This document shows, piece after piece, positions 1 through 7,658 of a stretch of DNA of 64,000 nucleotides (the stretch's first letter is position 1; every line of letters begins with the position of its first letter). The stretch lies in the NCBI GenBank assembly GCA_964482225.1, contig CAYZWT010000012.1, positions 1-64,000 of the forward strand. The letters are read 5' to 3'. A program made the translations under genes and the position numbers. Below the pieces are notes generated by a model. The model saw nothing but the letters and a program-made list of their open reading frames with translations, ran no database searches and was not told where the DNA came from. Origin of the DNA: UBA1429 sp964482225. GTDB taxonomy: Bacteria > Chloroflexota > Anaerolineae > UBA1429.

Positions 1-55
1 CAGGCACGACGTTTGACTCATTATACGACTTTTCACCAACCAATGAACAGTCACC

Positions 56-84
56 TTGACAGGGGGCCGCTGCTACGCTATACT
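56..84 (+). promoter_or_regulatory. Sigma70-type promoter of the first solute-binding protein gene
   Basis: TTGACA at 56-61 and TATACT at 79-84 are separated by 17 bases. The predicted transcript starts near 91, leaving a leader of about 270 nt before the ATG at 362. Confidence 0.7.
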
Positions 85-96
85 AACGGCAATGAT

Positions 97-200
97 GCGC
101 CATGCTTTGGCATGGGCGCAAGCGCGCTTTGCTTCCTGGCCAAGGAGGGATTCAGGGAACACTATCGGCGAGCCATCCAGATGAGGACGGGCTCGTTTTT
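97..200 (+). promoter_or_regulatory. Structured leader with a terminator-like hairpin
   Basis: This leader separates the promoter at 56-84 from the gene at 362. A first hairpin pairs 97-105 with 110-119 (one bulged G). A second pairs CGAGCC (169-174) with GGCTCG (190-195), extended inside by TCC/GGA (176-178 with 185-187), and is followed directly by five T (196-200), the form of an intrinsic terminator. A terminator inside a 5' leader suggests transcription attenuation; no ligand or known riboswitch class is recognised. Bases 201-361 hold no gene that I can support, only the ribosome site GAGGAG before the ATG. Confidence 0.45.
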
Positions 201-361
201 GTGTTCTCTGGAGTCACTGCTACCAAGCGCGCCCACATGGAACGCGAGGAAAGGAGGGGATGCCTATACGCCATCGGTAGTCGGCTCGGCAGTCTTCATC
301 TCGGCTTCTTCACACCCACGACTGCTGTCTTATCCATGATCCGTTCATAGAGGAGTACGCC

Positions 362-2416
362 ATGGATCTGAAGAGGCACACCCGACGTGATTTCATCCGG
401 CTCACCGGCCTGACCGTGGCGGGCGTCACGGTTGCGGCCTGCGCCCGCGAGCCCGAAGTGGTCGAAAAGATCGTCAAAGAGACGGTGGTGGTGGAAAAAG
501 AGGTCGAGAAAGAAGTCACCACCGTTGTCGAAAAAGAGGTCGAAAAAGAGGTCACCGTTGTCGTCGAAAAAGAGGTCGAGCCGCCGCCCGCCAAATATGG
601 CGAGTCGCCCATGCTGGCCGCGCGGGTGGCCCGGGGCGAGCTCCCGCCTGTGGACGAGCGCCTGCCCGAGGAGCCCTTGATCATCCCCGTGACGGAGCGG
701 ATCGGCGATTATGGCGGCACCATCACCACGGCCACCCTACGCATGGAGGTCGTGGGCTGGGGCGAGGTGCGCATGATCATGGGTGACCATGGGGCCAACT
801 GGCTGCGCATCAACCGGGATGCCACCGGCGCCGTTCCCAACTTTCTCAAGGATTGGGAGGTGAGCGACGACTATACCGAGGTCACCTGCTACATGCGCAA
901 GGGCATCCGATTCTCGGATGGCGAGCCCTGCACCACCGAGGCGATCAAGTTCTGGTATGAGGACCATCTCTCGAACCCAGAGGTGACGCCGGTGCCCAGC
1001 ACCTGGCTGCGCCCGGGCGGCACCCTCTTTGAGCTGACCATCATTGACGACTATACCTTCAAGTGCAAGTTCGCCAAGCCGCATCCGGCCTTTACCCTGG
1101 TGAGCATGGCCCACTATTTCGGCACCTCTCACGTGTTTGCGCCACACCACTGGCTCAAACAGTACCACATCAAGTACAACCCGAATGCCGAAGCGCTGGC
1201 CAAGGAAAAGGGCTTTGACTTTTGGTACCAGCTCTACCTGCGGCAATTCGATGCCAACCAGACGGTTGATCGGCCGCGCTTTACCTCGCTCATGCCCGTG
1301 CGCGATACGCCCCAGATGGTCTTTTTCGAGCGCAACCCCTTCTATTACGGGGTGGACCCGGAGGGGAACCAGCTTCCTTACATCGACAAGCTCAACAGCG
1401 ACCGCTGCGCCGACCTCTCGGTATTGGATGCCAAGACCGTGGGCGGCGCCTATGACTTTGCGGCGTTCGAGCTGCGCATCCTGTTCTATGCCACCTATGC
1501 CGAAGGCGCCCAGATGTCGGATGCCCGCATGATCCTGTGGCCTTCAGGCAAGGGTTCCGAGGTGGTGTTCAACGTCAACATGAACTGGCCGGACGACGAA
1601 GAGCGCGCCGTGTACTCGGACAAGCGCTTCCGGCAGGCCCTCTCGCTGGCGCTCAACCGCAAAGAGATCAATGACGTGATCTACTTTGGCAACGCCGAGG
1701 GGCGCCAGATGACGGTCATCCCCACCTCGCGGCACTACAAGCCCGAGTACGCCCAGGCGTATGCAGACTATGATCCGGATAGGGCCAACGCCCTTCTGGA
1801 CGAGATGGGCATGGATTGGAACGCAGCGCGTACCCATCGCCTGTGGCCCGTCACCAAACGGCCGGTGATCATCGCCTTTGATATTGTAGAGATCGAGACG
1901 CCCAAGGGCCCCATTACAGAGCTGATCGCCGAGTATTGGAAGGCCATCGGGGTCGAGATCGTATACAAGTCCGTCACGCGGCCCCTGCTGACGCAAAAGA
2001 TCCTGGCCAACGAGGAGCCCATGTCCCTGTGGCACGGAGACGAGACGGCGGATACCCTGTTCCTGCGCCGGCCCAAGTTCTTTGCGCCTATTGACGGCGA
2101 CGAGAGCTGTTGGGGCGTGCTCTGGGGCCGCTGGTACAACACCTTTGGCGAGCAGGGCGAAGAGCCCCCGCAAGAGATCAAGAACCTGTACGAGTGGCTG
2201 GACGAGTACATGACCACGGACGAGGACGAGCCGGCCCGCAACGTGCTGGAGAGCCAGGCCGAGAATGTGTGGACCCTTGGCACCGTCGGCATGGCCCCGC
2301 ACCCGCTGTTCGTGCGCAACAACCTGCGCAACGTCAGCGAGACCGGTGGCTTTTGGACCTGGGACACGCTCTGGACCTTTACCGAGTATCCGGAGCAGTG
2401 GTTCGTCGAGGCCTAG
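362..2416 (+). CDS. ABC transporter substrate-binding protein, peptide/oligosaccharide (SBP family 5) type
   Basis: A 684-residue extracytoplasmic solute receptor for an Opp/Dpp-type ABC importer. The N-terminus has a twin-arginine motif (TRRDFIRL, residues 7-14) and a lipobox ending in Cys27 (VAAC), so it is probably a Tat-exported lipoprotein. Residues 33-73 form a low-complexity tether of Val-Glu-Lys repeats, followed by the family 5 solute-binding fold (for example RKGIRFSDGEP and LALNRKEI). It closely resembles the 684-residue protein at 38525-40579, including the C-terminal GGFWTWDTLWT; the two are paralogues. The start ATG follows a GAGGAG ribosome site. The substrate cannot be read from sequence; oligosaccharides are likelier than peptides given the context. 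No permease gene is adjacent. Confidence 0.9.
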   Translation: MDLKRHTRRDFIRLTGLTVAGVTVAACAREPEVVEKIVKETVVVEKEVEKEVTTVVEKEVEKEVTVVVEKEVEPPPAKYGESPMLAARVARGELPPVDERLPEEPLIIPVTERIGDYGGTITTATLRMEVVGWGEVRMIMGDHGANWLRINRDATGAVPNFLKDWEVSDDYTEVTCYMRKGIRFSDGEPCTTEAIKFWYEDHLSNPEVTPVPSTWLRPGGTLFELTIIDDYTFKCKFAKPHPAFTLVSMAHYFGTSHVFAPHHWLKQYHIKYNPNAEALAKEKGFDFWYQLYLRQFDANQTVDRPRFTSLMPVRDTPQMVFFERNPFYYGVDPEGNQLPYIDKLNSDRCADLSVLDAKTVGGAYDFAAFELRILFYATYAEGAQMSDARMILWPSGKGSEVVFNVNMNWPDDEERAVYSDKRFRQALSLALNRKEINDVIYFGNAEGRQMTVIPTSRHYKPEYAQAYADYDPDRANALLDEMGMDWNAARTHRLWPVTKRPVIIAFDIVEIETPKGPITELIAEYWKAIGVEIVYKSVTRPLLTQKILANEEPMSLWHGDETADTLFLRRPKFFAPIDGDESCWGVLWGRWYNTFGEQGEEPPQEIKNLYEWLDEYMTTDEDEPARNVLESQAENVWTLGTVGMAPHPLFVRNNLRNVSETGGFWTWDTLWTFTEYPEQWFVEA
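458..580 (+). repeat. VEKEV-coding low-complexity repeat
   Basis: Imperfect tandem units built on GTCGAAAAAGAG encode residues 33-73 of the solute-binding protein, just after the lipidated Cys27. A shorter version lies in the paralogue at 38525. The alternating hydrophobic and charged pattern probably makes an extended or coiled tether holding the receptor off the membrane. Confidence 0.75.
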
Positions 2417-2444
2417 ACACGGCGAGACCCCCGCAAGATCGTTC

Positions 2445-2474
2445 CGAGCCCCAGGCGCAACCGCCTGGGGCTCG
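2445..2474 (+). terminator. 3' hairpin after the first solute-binding protein gene
   Basis: CGAGCCCCAGGCG (2445-2457) pairs perfectly with CGCCTGGGGCTCG (2462-2474) around a CAAC loop. No T tract follows, so it may stabilise the mRNA end rather than terminate alone. Confidence 0.6.
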
Positions 2475-2544
2475 CGGCCTTGCACACAGTGGAGAAACCC
2501 GACAATGCGGAGAGCCAACTATTAGCAGTGAGGATGTGAGCATC

Positions 2545-5500
2545 ATGAGACAACACGGTTTGACAAAGATTCTAGCCTATCTTCTTGTACTGGCAATGGT
2601 TCTGTCCCTCTCTCCTGCTATCGCTACAGCCGATACAAGCGTTTCAATCGAGTCTGTCAAAGACCAGATCGCCCGAATCGTGGTTGCGTCTGAAACAGGT
2701 GGTGTTGACTGGGGTAATGAGCCTATCGTTGTGACGATCCGTTCAGACCCTGTCGACGCCGAGCTTTCGGCTGTTGTGTCGCCCCAATCGCTTCTTGATG
2801 CAAGCTTTAGCGGTCTACACGGCAACGTGCTGACATTGACGCCGAAGGACATTACCGGTATCGCCAAGGTTGCGGTTACGGCAACCAAGGACGGGGTATC
2901 CGCGTCCACATCATTTAGGGTGCAGATCAACAAATATGAGGACACGGGAGAGTATGAGTGGGGGGATATGCAGATCCCCGGCGGCGGGTTTGTAACCGGC
3001 TTGATATTCCACCCGAACGTGCCCAATATCCTTTACGCCCGCACAGACGTCAGCGGGGCGTGGCGCTTCAATTTCGAGACTCTCGAGTGGGAATGCATTA
3101 CCAACTGGATCAGGACCGGTATATCCGGAAGCCCGGCGCAGAACCTGGCTATTGCCATTGACCCCGATCCGGAACGGGCAGGCTATGTGTATACTGCGTA
3201 CAGCTCCAGCGGGACGATTATGCGCTCCACTGACTACGGCGAGACCTGGGTGCGCCTGGGCAACACCGGCGGTTCAGCGGCGGGCAACAGCAGTGGACGA
3301 GGACTGGGCGAACGTCTAGTTGTTATGCCCGGCGACGGACTCACTATGTATTTTGCAGGTGTTTCGGGCGGCCTACGCAAATCAACTGACGGCGGCTTGA
3401 CCTGGAGCGGTGTGAACCTGACCCACGGGTATGGCCGTAATCCTGATACCAATGAAACAATAATGGGATTTGTCAATTACGATCCGGCTAATCCAGATTT
3501 CATAGTTGCAAGCACAGCTGGTCGGAATGGCAATCCGGTGGATTCCGCCCTTACGCGCGGGGCGAGCGTGTTCTACTCCGCGGACGGCGGCGCAACGTTT
3601 CAGGAGCTGCCATTCCAGCCGCTCCCTGGCCGCTACGTTACCTCCGGTTCGGAGTATTACGGCTTTATGGGAGTCCGCTCTGCATTCTCACCGCCCGATC
3701 AAGACGGTAACAGGTACCTGTTTGTTACCTATCTTGATACCGGCACCAGCGCCATGAGCATGGAGGGCAACGGTGTTGACGGATGTGTCTTTAGGTGGAA
3801 GATAGACGCTGACGGGCAGATTCTGGATTGGGCGAATATCACGCCGGTCAGAATTGAGGAAACCGTCATTAGGCGTCTAGCACAAGACTTGACCAATATC
3901 CAGTTCGGCGTCGCTTTTGGCGGCGTTGCGGTTGACCCGCAAATACCAGGAGCGCTGCTTATCAGTACGGTACGTGCGTTCCGCCCCGCGCAGGCGGACG
4001 ATGGTTACTGGCGACCTATGGATACGATATTCCGATCGCTTGACTATGGGGAGACCTGGTTCCCCATTAACACGGGCTATCTGATGTTTGGAGATAGTAG
4101 CCCTATTGGCGAAAAGTCGCCTTATACCCGTCCCATGATGTACGGTCAAAGGAACAGGTTCCATCCCGACGAGCCGGGGAGGTGGGAGCCCTGGACGATC
4201 ATGCACTGGGTGAGCTGCGTGGCCATAAACCCGTTCAACTCGAACATGGGGATGTACAACAGTGGTATGGGGACGTTCGTCACCTATGGTCTGACGGCGG
4301 TTGACCATATCAACGCGGCTACACCTCATGCGGTTCCGGCTGAGGGACTTGATCCCCGTGAGGGACTCTTTACCCAGGAGAGCAACGTCTCTACCGGGGT
4401 TGTGGAATCGAGATACGAGCCGTACCGCATAGGGAACGCCATCAACGATTTGACTGCGGACGAGTCGGTCAAGTGGGAAGCTGTTATCGGTCTTGAGATG
4501 AGTGTGGCTAAAGAGGGCGGTTTGTACAGCCCGCCTTCAGGCGATGTCATCCTTCATAGCATCTTCTGGGACCATGGCGGATTCGCATTCACCTCGCTGA
4601 CAGAACTGCCGGACTCCAACTACTCGCACAATACCGTCATACCTGAGGAGTTCCGACATCTCACAAACGGTCAGGAACTATACCCGACTACCTCCTGGTT
4701 TACTGGGAGGAACGCAAGCTTTGCCGCCCTGAACCCGGACATTGTGGTTGCGACGTTAAGCGGTGACAATCACTGGAACAATACCGGCGGCGTCGCCATT
4801 ACCTTCGACAATGCCACGGTGTGGCATCAACTCCCTGACGGGTGGCCAGACGGCGAAGGTCGTATCGAGTATACTTTTGGGATTGGCGGCGGCATGCCTA
4901 CGGAGACCCTTCAGAATGTGGTCACCGGTCTGAAATCACCAGATCAGAATGCGGGACACGCCGTCGTTACCGCTGACGGTCGAAATGTGCTCTGGTCCAT
5001 TGGCAATCTGAGCATTGCCCGGCAGGTCTACACCGAGGACTATGGGCAGACATGGTACCAGTGTGAGTACTATAATTCTGAGGGTACCCCTGTAACTAGC
5101 GGAAACACCTATTTTGTGGCCGACCACGTCAATCCCGATGTTGTCTATGCGTTTATGGCTTCCACCACTCTGTATGTCAGCCAGGACGGAGGCAAGACAT
5201 TCAATCAGGCCAACACCAGCTATAACGGGATGAGCACCAACGGCCTGGCGACAATCAACGGCGCCCGTGAAATTCGCCCCGACCTTGACTATGAAGGAAT
5301 CATATACATAGGCGGTAATAACCTGTGGAAGCTGACGTACGACAAGGAAACCAACACGATGTCGGCAGAACAGGTTCCTTCCATAGATACTGTCGTACGC
5401 TACGGAGCCGGTATCGGAGTCCAAGTGGACAAAGGCAATAAGGCCTTGTACGTGTACGGGAATAGAACCGGTACGGGACAGCAGAGCGGGTATGGCGTGT

Positions 5501-5784
5501 GGCGTTCACTCGATGGCGGTGATACCTGGGTCAAGATAACATGGTCCACCGACAATCCTAGTCCTGCAGGCACTGAAGAGGACCCGTATCTGAATGCGAA
5601 TGTACAATACTCGGATGTGCGCTCCGTTATCGGCGATGCCAGGACGTTCGGACGCGTGTACGTCTCTCTCGGCAATGTGTCGGGAGCCGTCAAGTACGGC
5701 GAGATGATCACGAACCTTGTCGAAGAAGGGCGAGCCACGTATTACCTACCATGGATACAGCGGATCCTTGCCCCCATGCCGTGA
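2545..5784 (+). CDS. Secreted GH74-like beta-propeller protein (putative xyloglucanase/glucanase family)
   Basis: A 1079-residue protein. The first ~28 residues are a Sec signal peptide (LAYLLVLAMVLSLSPAIATA), then a ~100-residue Ig-like segment, then a long propeller with Asp-box repeats (STDYGETW, STDGGLTW, SLDYGETW, SLDGGDTW). GGGFVTGLIFHPNVPN and SGRGLGERLVVMPGD match glycoside hydrolase family 74 in style. The open frame extends upstream to 2110, but ATG 2545 starts the signal peptide. Codon use is visibly less GC-biased than in neighbours (many ATA, AAT and AGG codons), which suggests transfer. It ends YYLPWIQRILAPMP, like C-termini of other Chloroflexota secreted proteins. Catalytic aspartates were not assigned, so hydrolase activity is inferred. 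Confidence 0.75.
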   Translation: MRQHGLTKILAYLLVLAMVLSLSPAIATADTSVSIESVKDQIARIVVASETGGVDWGNEPIVVTIRSDPVDAELSAVVSPQSLLDASFSGLHGNVLTLTPKDITGIAKVAVTATKDGVSASTSFRVQINKYEDTGEYEWGDMQIPGGGFVTGLIFHPNVPNILYARTDVSGAWRFNFETLEWECITNWIRTGISGSPAQNLAIAIDPDPERAGYVYTAYSSSGTIMRSTDYGETWVRLGNTGGSAAGNSSGRGLGERLVVMPGDGLTMYFAGVSGGLRKSTDGGLTWSGVNLTHGYGRNPDTNETIMGFVNYDPANPDFIVASTAGRNGNPVDSALTRGASVFYSADGGATFQELPFQPLPGRYVTSGSEYYGFMGVRSAFSPPDQDGNRYLFVTYLDTGTSAMSMEGNGVDGCVFRWKIDADGQILDWANITPVRIEETVIRRLAQDLTNIQFGVAFGGVAVDPQIPGALLISTVRAFRPAQADDGYWRPMDTIFRSLDYGETWFPINTGYLMFGDSSPIGEKSPYTRPMMYGQRNRFHPDEPGRWEPWTIMHWVSCVAINPFNSNMGMYNSGMGTFVTYGLTAVDHINAATPHAVPAEGLDPREGLFTQESNVSTGVVESRYEPYRIGNAINDLTADESVKWEAVIGLEMSVAKEGGLYSPPSGDVILHSIFWDHGGFAFTSLTELPDSNYSHNTVIPEEFRHLTNGQELYPTTSWFTGRNASFAALNPDIVVATLSGDNHWNNTGGVAITFDNATVWHQLPDGWPDGEGRIEYTFGIGGGMPTETLQNVVTGLKSPDQNAGHAVVTADGRNVLWSIGNLSIARQVYTEDYGQTWYQCEYYNSEGTPVTSGNTYFVADHVNPDVVYAFMASTTLYVSQDGGKTFNQANTSYNGMSTNGLATINGAREIRPDLDYEGIIYIGGNNLWKLTYDKETNTMSAEQVPSIDTVVRYGAGIGVQVDKGNKALYVYGNRTGTGQQSGYGVWRSLDGGDTWVKITWSTDNPSPAGTEEDPYLNANVQYSDVRSVIGDARTFGRVYVSLGNVSGAVKYGEMITNLVEEGRATYYLPWIQRILAPMP

Positions 5785-6291
5785 ATGCGGCTGCTACAAG
5801 CTTGAGCTAGCTGTCGACAAGCAGTGAGATAGTTGTGATACCCAAACTGGGATACTTTAAGCATCCCGGTCTGGGTATCACATTTCCTAAGGGCCGACCC
5901 ATATGCAATCGACAGGTTTCTTCAAGCAGATGTGGACAGACTCCAAGCTATATGGATCCGGCTCTTTTGGTCCATTGGGTTCGCAATATCCACGTCGTGT
6001 GAGCCAGGCCAGCACAACCATGTCAGTATCCACGCGCCAACCGGCAAAGAGATACGCAAGGCGAAGAGCCCACCTCGGCGCTGACTCAGAGCTGGTCTAG
6101 CGCCATGTGGCCCCTTTGGGGCAAGAGCAGGCAAGCATTACTGAACTCCAGGTCCGGATACGAGCCCTAGAGGAGCAGGTGACCTAGCGCAGGGATGCCC
6201 TCCCCCTGCCCCGTTTCCCCCCCGCGCCAAAGTCGGCTATCATACGGGCATAACGGATGAATGCTCTTGCCTACCGATGAGGTGTGTGCTC
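5785..6291 (+). other. 507-bp intergenic region without a supported gene
   Basis: It holds the hairpin at 5835-5881 and short open frames without recognisable similarity. One 19-codon stretch ending at the TAG near 6187 reads as a Glu/Leu-rich heptad (ITELQVRIRALEEQV), reminiscent of the N-terminal coiled coil of some transposases, but it is too short to call a remnant. Confidence 0.5.
5835..5881 (+). terminator. Long hairpin after the GH74-like gene
   Basis: Arms 5835-5853 and 5863-5881 pair over 19 bases with one mismatch and one G-U, around the 9-base loop 5854-5862. It lies 50 bases past the stop codon. No long T run follows, so terminator function is likely but not certain. Confidence 0.55.
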
Positions 6292-6897
6292 ATGTCTGTC
6301 ACTGTGGATGCCCGGGGCCTGCCCTGCCCCCAGCCGGTGATCCTGACGCGCAACGCCATGCGCGATGCCGACGAGGTGGTCACCCTGGTCAGCCAGCGCG
6401 ATCAGGTGGACAATGTGCGCCGCCTGGCCGAGCGGGCCGGCTGGCGTGTGTCGTTTGAGCCCGCCGAGGAGGGCTGGTCCATCCAGATGGCCAAGGGCCA
6501 GGCCGTGGCCGAGCCAGAGCTGACGCCCGACCTGACGGCCTGCGCCCCCGCTGCGGTCCCGCGCCGCCGGGTGCTGCTCATCTCCAGCGACCAGATCGGC
6601 CGGGGCGAGCCGGAGCTGGGCGCCATCCTGATGCGCTCCTTTCTGTACGCCCTGGGCGAGGTCGAGCCGCGCCCTGAGACCCTGATCCTGCTCAATGCGG
6701 GCGTCAAGCTGGCCGTCGAGGGCTCGCCCGTGCTGGACGAGCTGCGCGCCCTGGAACAAGGCGGGCTACAGATCCTGGCCTGCGGCACCTGCCTGGACTA
6801 TTATCAGCTCAAAGAGCGCCTGGCCATCGGGAGCATCTCGAATATGTACACCATCGCCGAGACGCTGATGGACAGCGACCACACCACCATGTTCTAG
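6292..6897 (+). CDS. YedF-like protein: TusA/SirA domain plus DsrE-like domain
   Basis: A 201-residue cytoplasmic protein. Residues 1-70 are a TusA-type domain with the active-site motif LPCPQPV (Cys12). Residues ~85-201 (RRRVLLISSDQIGRGEPELG to the end) match the DsrE-like half of proteins annotated as selenium metabolism protein YedF, with CGTCLDYY near residue 160. TusA-like proteins relay sulfur; the YedF type often co-occurs with selenium use, though its biochemistry is not settled. ATG 6292 is preferred over 6277 because GAGGTG lies at proper spacing. A selenium link is of interest because of the predicted selenoprotein at 51975. Confidence 0.8.
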   Translation: MSVTVDARGLPCPQPVILTRNAMRDADEVVTLVSQRDQVDNVRRLAERAGWRVSFEPAEEGWSIQMAKGQAVAEPELTPDLTACAPAAVPRRRVLLISSDQIGRGEPELGAILMRSFLYALGEVEPRPETLILLNAGVKLAVEGSPVLDELRALEQGGLQILACGTCLDYYQLKERLAIGSISNMYTIAETLMDSDHTTMF

Positions 6898-6973
6898 CGG
6901 CTGCTGCCATCAGGATGCTCGCGCCGTGGGGCTGCCTGCCCACGGATGACCGCTACTCTAGAAGGAGTCTGAC

Positions 6974-7654
6974 GTGGATCTCTCTGATCTCTCTCGCTTT
7001 CGTCTGGTTGACCTGACCCACACCATCGTGCCCGAGACGGGCGCCCGGCCCGTGCACATCGAGCGGGTGCCCGCGCCCCATGCCGTGCCCGAGGGCATGT
7101 GGTACATTATGCACCGCGTGGACATGCTCCTGAACCACGTGGGCACCCACATCGAGGCGCCGTACCACGTGCGCGCCGAGGGGATGGACGTCTCACAGGT
7201 GCCCTTGGAGGCGCTGTGCGGCTCGGCTGCCGTGCTCGACCTGACCGGCGTGCCCGGCGACGGCGTGGTCACCCGCGCCGATATGGAGCGCGCTGCCCAG
7301 CCCGCCGGCGGCCTGCAAGCGGGCGACATCGCCCTGCTGCGTTTCGATTACGACTATCGCCCCGAGAGCGGGCGCCATTTCGAGGCCGAGGCCATCGGCT
7401 ATCTGGTGGAGAGCGGCATCAAGTTGGTGGGCACCGACCTGCTGGGCATCGAGCTGCCACCGGGCGACCCGCGCCTGGAGGACCAATACAACCACCACCA
7501 ACTGCTGGACAACGACATCTGCCTGATCGAGCAGGTGGCGCACCTCGATCAGCTCACCCGGCCCCGGGTGCTGGTGTTCGCCCTGCCCATCCCGATCCAG
7601 GGGCTGGATAGCTTTCCCACCCGCGTCATCGCCCTGGAAGAGCTGGCGAGGTGA
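6974..7654 (+). CDS. Cyclase-family metal-dependent hydrolase (kynurenine formamidase-like)
   Basis: A 226-residue protein of the cyclase/arylformamidase family, cytoplasmic. Evidence is the N-terminal VDLTHTIVPETG and the metal-binding motif HVGTHIEAPYH near residues 55-65. Family members hydrolyse amides or lactones, including N-formylkynurenine; the substrate here is unknown. The GTG start at 6974 follows GAAGGAG. The next gene begins 4 bases after its stop, so they are probably co-transcribed with a 2-oxoacid oxidoreductase-like protein, which would fit aromatic amino-acid catabolism (inference). Confidence 0.85.
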   Translation: MDLSDLSRFRLVDLTHTIVPETGARPVHIERVPAPHAVPEGMWYIMHRVDMLLNHVGTHIEAPYHVRAEGMDVSQVPLEALCGSAAVLDLTGVPGDGVVTRADMERAAQPAGGLQAGDIALLRFDYDYRPESGRHFEAEAIGYLVESGIKLVGTDLLGIELPPGDPRLEDQYNHHQLLDNDICLIEQVAHLDQLTRPRVLVFALPIPIQGLDSFPTRVIALEELAR

Positions 7655-7658
7655 TGCC

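Noticed and set aside
5903..6187. Possible transposase remnant in the intergenic gap
   Set aside because: Only a 19-codon heptad-like stretch ending near 6187 resembles a transposase coiled coil; no inverted terminal repeats or target duplication are visible.
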